Positions 1-10,720 of a stretch of DNA of 64,000 nucleotides are shown piece after piece (within the stretch, counting starts at the first letter, position 1; every line of letters begins with the position of its first letter). The translations under genes and the position numbers were made by a program. This stretch comes from Incurvaria masculella (lineage: Eukaryota > Arthropoda > Insecta > Lepidoptera > Incurvariidae), in contig OX335657.1 in the NCBI GenBank assembly GCA_946894095.1, positions 10,912,001-10,976,000 of the forward strand, in the 5' to 3' direction. Below the pieces are notes generated by a model. That model was not told the origin of the DNA. It was given only the letters and a program-made list of their open reading frames with translations, and made no database searches.

Positions 1-223
1 CGTCTGTCACAGGGCTGTATCTCAGTAACCGTAACAGGTAGACAGCTGAAATTTTTACAGAGTGTGTATTTATTTTGCCGCTATAACAGCAAATAGGTAA
101 GATTAAAAAATAATTAAAATTAAAGGGAGCTCCCATACAAAAAACGTGATTTTTTTTGTTTTATTTTTTACGATGGTACGGAACCCTTCGTGTGCGAGTC
201 CGACTCGCACTTGGCCGGTTTTT
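1..223 (-). mobile_element. CCGGCCAAGTGCG/ACGG-tract element, cut by window start
   Basis: Inverted relative to the family consensus. It ends with the reverse of CCGGCCAAGTGCGAGTCGG at about 180-223. The ACGG tract would lie to the left of base 1. Confidence 0.9.
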
Positions 224-225
224 GG

Positions 226-934
226 TACTTCATTATGAGGTATCAAATTCAAGTGGGCACCGCTTTTCTAGTCCATATTTTAATAGTTTTAATTTCCTTT
301 CCTCAATCCAAAATAATTAAAACTTATATTTCCTCAAACAAAAAAAAAAACAATATCTAACATTTTAAATGATCGGAATCAAACACATCCAATGCACCAG
401 TAAATAATGGACTTCTTTATAACAGCTGGATAGCAAACAGTAACAAAGTAATATTGATCGAACCGTAATTGAGAAACCATTAAAATTGTTTAGATGATAA
501 AAGTTCTCAGGGCCTGTGAGAAGAAATCCCAGGCGAGCTTCCCTGCCCATTCACGTATGATTCCTCCCAGTAACCCTGTAATTTCTTTACATTTAATCCA
601 GCGGTCTGTATTCTCGGATTAAGGGGTTAGTAATTGCGTTGATCAAAACTGTTTTGTGTCGTTTGTACGTGAGATGATCAACATTCCTGTATGTTTTCGC
701 CTAGTGCTCTTTAGAATATATTTTTTTATATAAATGCATACATAAATCCGAAACCTCAAGTCGGAAGCTAAATACAGGAATATCCAGTATATCCAGAATA
801 ATATATATTTCTGGTTTAAAAATCTTATATATGATAAGAATAGCTGAGATACCCGTCTCGGCTCGGGTCAATGTCATTTTGGACTAATGTTAGGCAGAAT
901 TATTTCTTGAATATTATAATATGAGATCACAATC
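226..934. other. No gene seen
   Basis: AT-rich sequence between two repeats; no coding or structural signal. Confidence 0.6.
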
Positions 935-1345
935 AGCTCGTGGTGTTGGAGCTAGAGGACTTGCCTTTCATCCAAGAGGTCTGGGTTCAAATCCTCGCCC
1001 GGTCATGCACCACTTTCTTTCTCTTTCTGGGTTGGATAAGTGCAATTCGTTACGAATGCGAGCTGTTCCATGGTTCGGAACCCATGAAAAACTGTAGGTC
1101 CCCTTCTCCTACTAGGTTAAGCCCGGTCGAGTTGGTACCACCGCATAGGATTAAACTATGCTTGAAGCGGCAATGAAATTGTACGTGTATCAATGAGTGC
1201 CAGTTCAATGTAACCGTGCTCATAAAGGGAAAGTCCTGGAATGGCAAATCATTCCTTCGGGAATGTGGTGTATTAGTCTTACATCATAACGGTAGTTATA
1301 ATGTTAAACTAATATACCATTATTGACAGATTGCATAAAAAAAAT
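935..1345 (+). mobile_element. tRNA-headed SINE, near full length
   Basis: The head contains a pol III B-box-like GGTCTGGGTTCAAATCC (about 979-996). The family body follows (GTAGGTCCCCTTCTCC, ATGTAACCGTGCTCATAAAG, then TAATATACC) and it ends in GCATAAAAAAA. The body is shared with all SINE entries below. Confidence 0.88.
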
Positions 1346-1429
1346 AATGCACAATTTAACCCCCTTTGAGTTTAGTATTCCCTACAAAAGGTAGGTACTC
1401 TATGTACTAAGTATTCAACACTTCATTCA

Positions 1430-1746
1430 GAGTTCGATAAGTGCATTTCGTCACGAATGCGAGCTGCTCCATGGTTCGGAATCCATGTAAAACTGTAGGT
1501 CCCCTTCCCCTACTAGGTGGTAGGGTTTAAGCCCGCCCGGGTTGGTACCATCGCATTGGATGAAAAGATGATCGTATCGGCAATGAAAAATTGTACGTGT
1601 TTTCCATCCAGTTCAATGTAGCCGTGCTCATAAAGGGAAGGTCCTGGCATGGCACCTAATTCCTTTGGGAATGTGGTGTATTGGGCTAATATCATAACGG
1701 TAGTTGTGTGGTATTAGCCATCCATGTCAGGTCGCATAAAAAAAAA
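1430..1746 (+). mobile_element. SINE copy lacking the pol III promoter
   Basis: Starts within the TTCGATAAGTGCATTTCG segment downstream of the head and runs to a poly(A) tail. Confidence 0.88.
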
Positions 1747-1985
1747 GGTCCCCCTTCCCCTTCCAGGTGGTAGAGCTTAAGCCCGCCGGATTAATTCTAT
1801 CGCATGGGATGAAACGATGGTCAAAGCGGCAATGAATTGTCCGTGTTTTCCATCCAGTTTAATGTAGCCGAGCTCATAAAAGGGCATGGCACTGAATTCC
1901 TTCGGGAATGTGGTGTATTGGGTTGATATTATAACGGTAATTAAGTGGTATTAGCCATCCATAACAGGTTGCATAAAAAAAACAC
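1747..1985 (+). mobile_element. 5'-truncated SINE directly after the previous copy
   Basis: Begins at GTCCCCCTTCCCC right after the poly(A) of the preceding copy and has its own A-tail. Three tails in a row in the same direction. Confidence 0.85.
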
Positions 1986-2072
1986 ATATAGTTGAATCAT
2001 CAAACAGTTTAATTCTTAATGCGTCAAGACGTGGAAACAATTATAGAATATCGGTTGTGATAAAATACATAC

Positions 2073-2189
2073 CTCCGCATTTTCAGTATGTTTCGCGCCT
2101 TCTAAGCCCCAGCTTGCCACCGCTCCTGCGCCAGCCACGGCGAAACTAAACATCTCAATAACCGATAGCTTCACGTCGGTAATCATCAT
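2073..2189 (-). CDS. Putative first coding exon of an unidentified gene running off the left edge
   Basis: A 39-codon stretch starts with two consecutive Met codons at 2189 and ends in phase 0 at a good donor, GTATGT. An in-frame TGA lies three codons upstream, which fixes the start. The coding stretch is GC-richer than its AT-rich surroundings. The product has a short polar start, a small-residue hydrophobic stretch at about residues 9-27 (FSFAVAGAGAVASW) that could be a membrane segment, then an acidic and polar end. I do not recognise the family. The following exons are not seen in 1-2072, which is mostly SINE copies, so they probably lie outside the window. Chance is not excluded, but start, composition and donor all agree. 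Confidence 0.5.
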
Positions 2190-2442
2190 TATTAGTCACG
2201 TGTAGGGGTCTATTAAATCACTTGTCGGGGCATCGCGTGTAAGTCGGCTGCTAGTTGCGCGCACGCAACCTAATCGTTTACTGGAGTTCGTTTAAACGTT
2301 TTTACTCGATCGGACATTGTCGGCCGATATTCATTTTAGAAGCGTACACCTGTATGTAAGATATATAGGTTATTGATTTTTTTATGACTTCAAGATAGAG
2401 TTACATTAACTGTGTTTACGTAAGACCAAAACAGATATAAAT

Positions 2443-2660
2443 ATGTTAAGTTTAATACCGAATTAGAAACTTAATTTGGCAAGGATAGCATCTTCGGTCT
2501 ACATACATTTTAATTAATGTCTTTGGAGGATGTGCCGATATAATAAAACGATCAATCTGTTAAGTTCAATATCGAATAAGAAACTTAATTTGGCAAGCAT
2601 GGCCTCTTTGACATGCTTCTTAGGAGGATATGTGGATATAATAAGTCATGTTTAATTCCC
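2443..2660 (+). repeat. Diverged tandem duplication, about 114-bp unit
   Basis: TTAAGTTTAATACCGAATTAG and TTAAGTTCAATATCGAATAAG start two units that both continue GAAACTTAATTTGGCAAG and end near GGATRTG and ATATAATAA. Confidence 0.75.
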
Positions 2661-2949
2661 AACATACTGCTGTAAGATTGAACATGCAAAGGTTGGTATT
2701 TATGTTTATATTTATTTAAAAATCCAACATCGGTTACGGATTAAATATTAGTTAGAAAAAACAATATTTGCTTAAGCTAAGGCAAACAAATATATATTCT
2801 AAATGAAATATGTCCCATAACTTACCTTACTCTTAATAAGTATGTAAGATATTGAAAATATTGGTTACAGAAGAATTAAAGTAGGCAAAGCAATAACGGA
2901 ATATAGGTACTTTCATTTATTTTGATTGATGCATATTTAATGTATATGC

Positions 2950-3317
2950 TTAAGGCTGTTCCGACCCATATAAAGTTGTTTGCACGCATAACGCAAAAAG
3001 TATTGCACTTTAAGCCACGAATTAATAATAAAAGTTTAATATAGTCATATTACTTGCAGCGAAAACAATTTCACAATTTCAGGATTACTGGTTCTGTTAC
3101 AATTTATTTAAATACGATTTTTAATTAACAGCGCCATCTAACGGTATTAAACTTCTAATCGGAAATTACAACGAAACCATTAAACCTGAAATTGTGAATA
3201 TGTTTTCGCTGCAACTACTATGGCTATATTTAATATATTTTTTAATTCGTGCCTTACAGTGCAATACTTTTTGCGTTATGTGTAAAAAAAACATTGTATG
3301 GGTCGGAACATCCTTAA
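2950..3317. mobile_element. TTAA-flanked MITE, family B
   Basis: About 360 bp between two TTAA sites. Long imperfect inverted arms (GGMTGTTCCGACCCATA at the ends, to about 135 bp) bracket a short centre with CAGCGCCATCTAACGG. TTAA duplication points to piggyBac-type mobilisation. Confidence 0.82.
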
Positions 3318-3914
3318 TATGTGCGGTGTTGAGGAATAAATATGTCTTGATCTTTATCTTTATCTAAATCATAGATGTGTTTAAAAGTGGGTACACATAA
3401 TATCAGTGCTGTACTATTTTCAATATTAGGATTGATCGTTGTGCACTTTTGCAAAATATTAATTGTCATTTTTCGAGAAGTGTGTCTACAATATTTTGTT
3501 TCCGTTTCGAGGGTAATCTTTTATGAAATCTAGTCAACTCGAAGGAGCCCCCTATTTCAGTAGCAATTCGTGATGTGTTATCATTTTTGTTACAAATGAA
3601 TTAACAGTGCTTCAAATAATTATCATAGTGCACGCTTAGAGTAAGGTTCATTCGCTCAGTATGCAAGAAAATACAAGGTAGATGTTGTACATGTTTCGTG
3701 TCCGATAGTGGAGTCTCGTCCCGCCTACTGCACACAGTAACTAGAGGATGTACGCTAAATTTAGCAATCGGATCGAGCATTACCCGCTCTGCCCCGCCCG
3801 CCAGGGGAAAACCAACGACTCGGAAAATGAAACATTCTTCAAACGGTGCCTCGGCCTTAGCGAGAAAACGGGACGCAAAATGTGAAAATACAACTATTTC
3901 GAAACATATATAGT
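3318..3914. other. No gene identified
   Basis: Two opposing open frames near 3600-3940 overlap; neither shows a motif or splice context. Confidence 0.5.
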
Positions 3915-4292
3915 CAGCTTCAGTGGCCCAGTGGCGCGACACTTGGGCGATCGCTCTCCAAAGTTAAGCAACGCTGGGTCCGGTCTGGTCTTGGATGGGT
4001 GACCATTGGACCGTTGAGAGAGGTTGGCCGTGGTTCGGATGCCACGTTAAGCTGTAAGTCCCCCTTCCTTACTTACTAGGTGGTAGGGTTTTATCCCGCC
4101 CGGATTGGTACCATCGCATTGGATGAACGATGGTCGAAGCGGCAATGAAAATTGTCCGTGTTTTTCCATTCAGTTCAATGTAGCCGTGCAATATAAGGAA
4201 GGCACTGGCATGGCATGTGGTGTGTTGGGCTAATACCATGACAGAACTTGTGGTATTAGCCGTCCATGTCCAGTCACATAAAAAAAAATCGA
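3915..4292 (+). mobile_element. 5S rRNA-headed SINE
   Basis: The head at about 3950-4013 reads AAAGTTAAGCAACGCTGGG, then GGTCTTGGATGGGTGACC. These are the internal promoter box A and box C of 5S rRNA. The body after CGTGGTTCGGA is the same as in the tRNA-headed copies and ends in a poly(A) tail. Confidence 0.88.
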
Positions 4293-4400
4293 AAAACGAT
4301 CTGCAAAGAAAAATGATTTTGGACACTGATCTTAAAACTACTGATCCCGCTTTATTTATTTTTGGTATGGTTGAAAAAAAGGTGTCGTAAAGAGTCTTAA

Positions 4401-4515
4401 CGTGGTCACAAAGAGAAAGCTCTAGCATGGCACCTAATTCCTACATAACTGTTAGATTCATATCAGGAGGGTAGATTTGATATTAGCCATGCAACGTAAA
4501 ATAAAAATAATAATT
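4401..4515 (+). mobile_element. SINE 3' tail fragment
   Basis: Contains AGCATGGCACCTAATTCC and GATATTAGCCATG of the SINE tail, then an A-rich end. Confidence 0.6.
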
Positions 4516-5387
4516 AATGTGTAAATAGATCAAAATAAAGTTGTTTTTTTTTCATGAATGGGATTGTGTGGTCAACGTTATGATCGATCGAATCATGCAT
4601 GCTATATGCATGTTTCAAAACCGCACGATTGGAGTTGTATAACACAGTTTTTCAGGTAAGAAATAAAGGGTCGTATCATAATGTCCAAAAGGTACTAGAT
4701 CCATCGAGCATGTTTTAGGTGAAGTGATTTGTGGCTTTTCTATGTTGGGTTTTTCGGACAAAAAAAAAGATTATAAGTAAAAATGCAAAAATAAGCTACC
4801 TCTAAAAAGTTGAATTTTGCATTTCATGAAGTACAGTGACACAGATGCGGGTAACTTTAGAACGAAATTTACAAATATATAAACTTAAGTTCAAGCGTTA
4901 CAGCTATCTTTAATATATACAAAATGAAATGCATTCAGTTGCTCTACATAGGAGTGATGCAGTTCGGCTTATCGCAACTGCACCCGTCGAGAGGCGTGGC
5001 TAGTGATATATGATGCTGCAGGGGCGGCCGCGGCGGCTACGGTACGTAAATTAGTCCATACGTTTCCGACTTGACGTCTGGCCTCCGTACATTTGCAGCT
5101 CAATGCTATGCATACTATTATATGCAGAATACGATTAAATGAGATATGTATTACTCCATGTTGAATCCCTGATGTTCTGATGAATGAGTTACGCAAGTTT
5201 GGTATTGTAATCTTGCTGTTACATACGTACAGAGTATGTAAGACTTTATTAAAATGGTTTTCGGATGAACAAAGTTCAAATTATCGCGACGTTTCGACTC
5301 GCGGCGCGACCTGGAGGACTTTCGACACTTTGTCCAGTCAGAAATCAACTGCAGATCGTCGGCTGCGAAGATTTTTATATCTTTAAG
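4516..5387. other. No gene identified
   Basis: Mixed composition. Short overlapping frames at 4969-5386 on both strands, none recognisable. Confidence 0.5.
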
Positions 5388-5424
5388 CTTTTTAAATCAT
5401 TTAAATTTGAATTAATACCATTTC

Positions 5425-5531
5425 TTTTGGTAATTATTTTACTATTATCATAGAGTCGTATTGTTGATGTATTGAGTATTATAATACATCAACAATACGA
5501 CTCTATGATGATAGTAAAATAATTACCAAAA
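5425..5531. repeat. 49-bp inverted repeat, 9-base loop
   Basis: Arms 5425-5473 and 5483-5531 differ at one position. Weaker pairing extends outward to about 5388 and 5566. Confidence 0.92.
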
Positions 5532-5566
5532 AAATTGTATTCATTAAAATTTTTTAAATTATTTTA

Positions 5567-7269
5567 AATTTAATGTATTTGTCAATGCCTAGATTTATCT
5601 ATGACTCAATGGCTTCGATCGAAGATTAGATGGCTTTGATATGGCAGAAGAATCCTAAAGTAGATGCTGCAGAAATGCTTTCTCCAATAATTCCTTTAGG
5701 GAGCAGTGACACCTGAAAGAAGACGTAGTGACAAGTTGAAATTTGTATGTTGAGATCTGGACTTGTAGAACTAATGTGTGAAGAAAGAATGACAAAAAAG
5801 ATTTACGAGCCGATACACATAGAAGATCGAAGTCTTCGCAAGGGTCAAGCACGTAGCATCCGTAATCGTAGATCATGTATAATAATAAAGAAGCAAGCTG
5901 TGATCTAACCATTTGATTCTCTATCCTAGCATATATGTCTACCCTCGGGCGTGATGGTATGTATGGATATCAATGTCGCTGTTAAACCTCAGATTACGCC
6001 TGTTGTTCAAGACAAAAAAAAAACGACTTCAAATAGTAGCCCATTCTAGTTGTTCTATTTTTAAGTTGACCTAAACTGGGTACTAGCACAAATGCATTCT
6101 CCAATATAATTTTACTGATATTTTATGGTTTTATTTAGTAGGCTCGATCTCAAAAAATATCCAAATAGTTAAATAAATATCTTTGTCCTACTATTGTCAA
6201 CAACGGCGCTTTCAAAATCTTAATTTAAGTACAAATGTAATAAATCCCTAACACAACATAAGACAAAAGTTAAGCAACCGCGCTAGAATCAGTCCACATC
6301 AGCTTGCAAAAGCGCAATGTTGCCGTTGTAATGGTCCCCTGATTTCTGTTCGCAACACGACTGAAGCAACTAGCCAATAGATGTTTCAATTCACGAGGTG
6401 AGTTACGTGAGGCTATTAATTTTACTTTGAATTTTACGCTAACTTCCAATATTTTGGGATTTTTTTATTTCATATCAGCGTCGGTTCAGAATAAATACCC
6501 GTATAAAAATCAAAATATCAAAGTTGAGACTATTATCTAGTGCATGACCGTAAAACGGTTTTAATGGGTTGCCTATGTTCTTTAAAAAAAATGTTTGTAA
6601 ACACCTACTTACTACGTTTTTACTAGGTTTATAAGCCGGCGCCTGGAAACCATAAATGATTTAGATAATTTCCTTTTTTATAGTATAAGATCTAATGATC
6701 TAGTGAATAAGCATAAAACTTAATTCACTTTAAAAAGCAGCCTATACAGACCAAAAACGCTAATTTCGCATACGTGAACCCTAAAGCAAACCCGCTGCTT
6801 ACGGAGGTCGCCATTATTGTTTGTTTGCCGAACGCTGGACTTAGTTGGAGAAGAAAATGGTTACCGATTTGAACCGTTATGACACGCTTGTTTGTTTTTT
6901 TCGTTATTTTAAGTATTTGATATAATGAAGAATAAGCACATATTTTTTATAATAATTACTATTGTTTTAATCGTAGGACAAACAAAGTCAGTTATATAGC
7001 AATAAACGAAATAAACAATGCAGCTTTTAAATACTTTTTTGTTTTATTTGTTAATAGATATGGCTTGCAATGCCACAATCAACGTCATGGTATTAGCTCT
7101 TAATTTTATGATAACTAACAGATTATCCATTCATATTCATATCAAAAATGTTAAAATGTGGAACGTATTTCCCCCAAATATAGCGGACGATTGCGAAATC
7201 AACGTAATAATAAATCACCTATATCAAGACTTTTTGAATCGCTGTACTAACAATAGCTGATGGCATCTT
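5567..7269. other. AT-rich, nothing recognised
   Basis: No motif-bearing frame, repeat copy or RNA-like structure noticed. Confidence 0.55.
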
Positions 7270-7660
7270 CCATGAGTGGATGCGTGCAATGAACAATACA
7301 TAAAAATAAATGCAAGTAAGACGAAAGTAATGGTATTCGAGCGAGACGGAGCAGTGACTAGGTGTAATGTGAGTTTAAATTTAATATTAGAACCTTTCTA
7401 TGAGTTTGTATATCTTGGAAAAAATGGTTATTCGCGATGTAAAGTGCGATAAGGACATTGACAGAAGAGTGAGTGCTGTAAATAGATTAAAACGGCACAA
7501 TTCATTTCGTTATGAAAAGTCGGAAGATCGCTCTAGTGCCTAAACGCATGTATAGAAGCGGGACTTGAGTATGGCAGAAGAGGTACGAATGTATAATAAA
7601 TGCAATTGAAATGCATTCCTTGAGTAAAGTAACTGAAACTGAAACTATGCGGAGTTAATT
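7270..7660 (+). pseudogene. Non-LTR retrotransposon reverse transcriptase relic (3' part of RT)
   Basis: Translation near 7283-7451 gives KTKVMVFERDGAVTRCNV followed by EFVYLGK. After a frameshift it gives CDKDIDRRVSAVNRLK. This is the pattern of a very common lepidopteran reverse transcriptase (KTKVMVFERGE..., FVYLGS, DIERRVNAGN). Stops and frameshifts show it is dead. Confidence 0.75.
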
Positions 7661-7759
7661 TTAAATTACTAAATAAATTTAAAATTTCGAAATTACTGGT
7701 TTGGTAAGAATTGTCAAATAAAAAATTATGTTGTGATGAGATTCTCGATTCTTAAAGAG

Positions 7760-8022
7760 TGTTAAGATGGTTTGGACATATGGAACGTTGTGTGTCTTTT
7801 CTAAATTAACGTCTATCGTCTCAAAACGGCGTGGACTGGCGGCCGTGGACAGGAAAACGGAGTGTGGGAAGACCACCCGCCAGGTGGGACGACGACATCA
7901 AGTGCGTCGGCGGAAAGCAGTGGTTCCGTACCGCTGAGGGCCGGGAGGACTGGAGAAAAATTGGAGAGGCGTATGTCCAGCAGTGGACGCAAACACGCTG
8001 ACTGACTGACTGACTGACTGTC
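7760..8022 (+). pseudogene. 3' end of non-LTR element (RTE-like C-terminus with CTGA tail)
   Basis: A short frame reads RWFGHMER near 7770. From about 7830 another reads GRPPARWDDDIKCVGGK, then GEAYVQQWTQTR and a stop, the typical C-terminus of RTE-like elements. It ends in a (CTGA)n array at about 7999-8020, the kind of short tandem tail these elements use. The two frames may come from two elements joined together. Confidence 0.65.
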
Positions 8023-8097
8023 TCAAAACGAATCATATTTCCCGAAGCGAATATTAGTAACTCGATTAGTGGGCCTATCTTATATACACATAAGTAG

Positions 8098-8278
8098 ATG
8101 AAAACCGCTTTTATTGACATTGTCAAAGCAATTTTCTTGACGAAACACCTTGAATCATTGAAACACCGTGCTCCGGAATCTTCCGTCTAAAAACTCGCTT
8201 TGACAAAAGCTATAACAGCGGATTTCTCGACTGAAAGATACCTGATTCCTGAGGCCAACCAAAAGGCCTGCTGAACCC
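8098..8278 (+). mobile_element. MITE family C, truncated left end
   Basis: AAAACCGCTTTTATTGAC and GTGCTCCGGAAT match 14455-14530. It ends GGCCTGCTG. Confidence 0.6.
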
Positions 8279-8640
8279 AGACAGGTCAAAGGGGAGCTGA
8301 AATCGTGATTGGATCCATCGCAGCCAGACAGCAGCAATGGCGGCGTTTCACACGCTTTCGAGCTGCCCGGCGAGCACAATCCGCGCGATCACGGCCCGGC
8401 CTATTGGAATTGGATCGTTATCTCGTTACTGTCAATGCCGCATTATTCTCTACGAAAACATCGTGTCCTGTGCTGAGAACGTCGCCCACGTTTGCTGTGA
8501 CTTACGTCAATTATGTTAACGTCATTTTGCAGGACAAGATTTCTATTTTATCGCGACATTATGGAAATTTAAATGTATTAGTGATGAGCGCTCGAGTTCT
8601 AGGATAGTTTGAACGGATTTCACGTAAAACTGTCATATTA
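8279..8640. other. No gene identified
   Basis: Moderately GC-rich 8300-8500 with overlapping frames in two phases, no recognisable domain. Confidence 0.5.
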
Positions 8641-8945
8641 TTTACTTACTAGTTGTTAAACCCGCCCGGGGTGGTAGCGCCGGTGGTATGGCCGAATGCC
8701 CTTTCGAATCGTTGCACCTCTTCGGCCGTGTGGTACTAAGCGTACTAAGAAGTCAGGAACAAGATTTTTTTTTACGCGATCTGACATGGATAGCTAATAC
8801 CACACAACTACCGTTATGACATTAGGCCAATACACCACATTCCCAACGGAATTAGGTGACATGCCAGGACCTTCCCTTTTTGAGCACGGCTACATTGAAC
8901 TGGATGGAAAACACGGACAATTTTTCATTGCCGCTTCGACCATCT
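8641..8945. mobile_element. Two SINE fragments in opposite orientation
   Basis: A plus-strand piece (8641-8700, CCCGCCCGGGGTGGTAGCG) is followed by a minus-strand tail copy (about 8770-8945, ending at GCCGCTTCGACC). Confidence 0.75.
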
Positions 8946-9092
8946 TAATAGTAATTTTATATTTGAATTTATTGTATTTAGTAAATGAAAATTTGTATTT
9001 CAAATAAAATTCGAAATTACAGAATATTTAAGTGTCTAGTACCCATTATTAAGAGTGCCTTTCCCGACGGGCTATTGCACTCTGTGCCCCTA

Positions 9093-9271
9093 TTCCGACT
9101 TGTCACCTAAATTGAAATTTATGCCAAACCGATCGACTAGCGTATTAAAATTGACAGCTTACGCATCGTCGCCGTCAATATGTTGACCTTGCGGTTTACG
9201 CTGACTCGGCGTTTTCAAACAAATCGGTAGTCCGAGTTTGATTTTGAAAGGTTGAAGGAAGTAAAACCTAG
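9093..9271 (-). mobile_element. Repeat family D, shortened copy
   Basis: CTTGTCACCTAAATTG, GCCAAACCGATCGACTAGC and TTGACAGCTTACGCATCGTC match, in inverted order, the copy at 40317-40632. Confidence 0.65.
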
Positions 9272-9453
9272 AATAAGTTGCAAAAATTGTATGGGTATGA
9301 CGTTGTAGTTAAAAAAGGCAGGTTCCGTGATGATAGTGGACGCATCATGTCCACTAAACAGACAATGCGTATTTGGTTCGAATTTCAATGAAAATATTAC
9401 AAAACGACTTACAACTAAAATTAAATCACGAACGTGGTAGTCAGAAATCTAAT

Positions 9454-9779
9454 AAAAACCGGCCAAGTGCGAGTCGGACTCGCGCACGAAGGGTTCCGTA
9501 CCATCGTAAAAAATAAAACAAAAAAATCACGTTTTTTGTATGGGAGCCCCCTTTAATTTTAATTATTTTTTAATCTTACCTATTTGTTGTTATAGCGGCA
9601 AAATAAATACACACTCTGTGAAAATTTCAGCTGTCTACCTGTTAGGGTTACTGAGATACAGCCCTGTGACAGACAGACAGACGGACGGACGGACGGACGG
9701 ACGGACGGACGGACGGACGGACAGCGGAGGCTTAGTAATAGGGTTCCGTTTTCACCCTTTGGGTACGGAACCCTAAAAA
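9454..9779 (+). mobile_element. CCGGCCAAGTGCG/ACGG-tract element, full length
   Basis: Runs from CGGCCAAGTGCGAGTCGG to GGGTACGGAACCCT, with an (ACGG)n tract at about 9682-9720 and a GGGTTCCGTACC block that recurs inverted at the 3' end. Flanked on both sides by TAAAAAC, a likely 6-7 bp target duplication. It is inserted in a TTAA-family relic. Confidence 0.92.
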
Positions 9780-9962
9780 CGAGATTGACGTTGAATCTTC
9801 ATGGAACAAGCTGAGCTGAATGACTGAGATGTTTATGATGTTTTTGTTTTCGTTGAGTTTCTAATCTACGTCCAAAGTTATTGCATAAAACTTGTAAAAA
9901 ATCGAATTTTCGGACTTTATAACTTAGACACCAAACACAATTTTACAATGCCAATGGTCATC

Positions 9963-10075
9963 AAGTGCCTGTTTTACCTGAAATTCGATAAGTAACTTTT
10001 GGTTGCATGAAATATTTACATCGTGTAACCAAAAGGTAGCTTTGAAATCTTTGTAGTGGAAATGGGCGTAAATAA
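9963..10075 (+). mobile_element. Short Harbinger-like MITE, diverged copy
   Basis: Shares TTACCTGAAATTCGATAAGT and GTAACCAAAAGGTAGCTTTG with the MITE in the 1985-bp repeat. Confidence 0.65.
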
Positions 10076-10140
10076 AGCTGTTTTTGGTATCATTTTGGAT
10101 CTCTGGATATCTTATTGTACTAAATTCCTGCGAAAATTAC

Positions 10141-10442
10141 AAAAAATAGTAAAGTTAATCATCGACAGAGGTAAATGACATCCAGTAGGTCGGCAATTTT
10201 TGTTAGAACCTCATATTATGACCTGAACTTTTGCCTTGTGTCCTCCGGCAAAACAGTAAATAATGATCTTGCTGTGTACATAAATTATGAAACGGAATCA
10301 TAAACTTTGTGCTCGATGTACTGAGAGTGGAAAACCCTACATTCATTGAAACCTTTTTTTTCTTAGTCAGAATCTGAAAAGATATTATTAATAGTCACTT
10401 TATTATTTATATAGTTCAATGTCAAATTTTAAAGAGGAATAC
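10141..10442. other. Nothing recognised
   Basis: AT-rich filler between repeat copies. Confidence 0.6.
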
Positions 10443-10720
10443 TTGGGTACCCAAAGTGTGTCAACGGAATCCTATTACTAAGCCTCCGCTGTCCGTCCAT
10501 CCGTTCGTCCTTCCATCCGTCCGTCTCTAACAGGGCTATATCTCATTAACCGTAATAGGTAGGCTGCTGAAATTTTAACAGAGTGTGCACATGTCATACC
10601 GTTGTAACAAAAAATAGGTACTAATAAAAAATAATAAAAATTAAAAAAACCTACAACCCTACAAAAAACCTGATTGTTTTGTGTTAAATCTTCGTCCGAT
10701 TCGCACTTGACCGTGTTTTT
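10443..10720 (-). mobile_element. CCGGCCAAGTGCG/ACGG-tract element, diverged
   Basis: Inverted copy with degraded ACGG tract and ends, followed by an A/T run. Confidence 0.85.

Larger units (their letters stand above)
9310..10140 (+). mobile_element. TTAA family A relic with two younger insertions
   Basis: Segments 9310-9453, 9780-9960 and about 10076-10140 align in order to 16196-16580. They are separated by an ACGG-tract element (9454-9779) and by a short MITE (about 9963-10075). Confidence 0.75.

Noticed and set aside
3950..4013. A genuine 5S rRNA gene
   Set aside because: Only the internal promoter region resembles 5S and it is fused to a SINE body with a poly(A) tail; the rest of the 120-base gene is absent.
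9540..9776. ORF spanning the ACGG tract (repeating TDGR)
   Set aside because: It is the translation of a microsatellite inside a mobile element.
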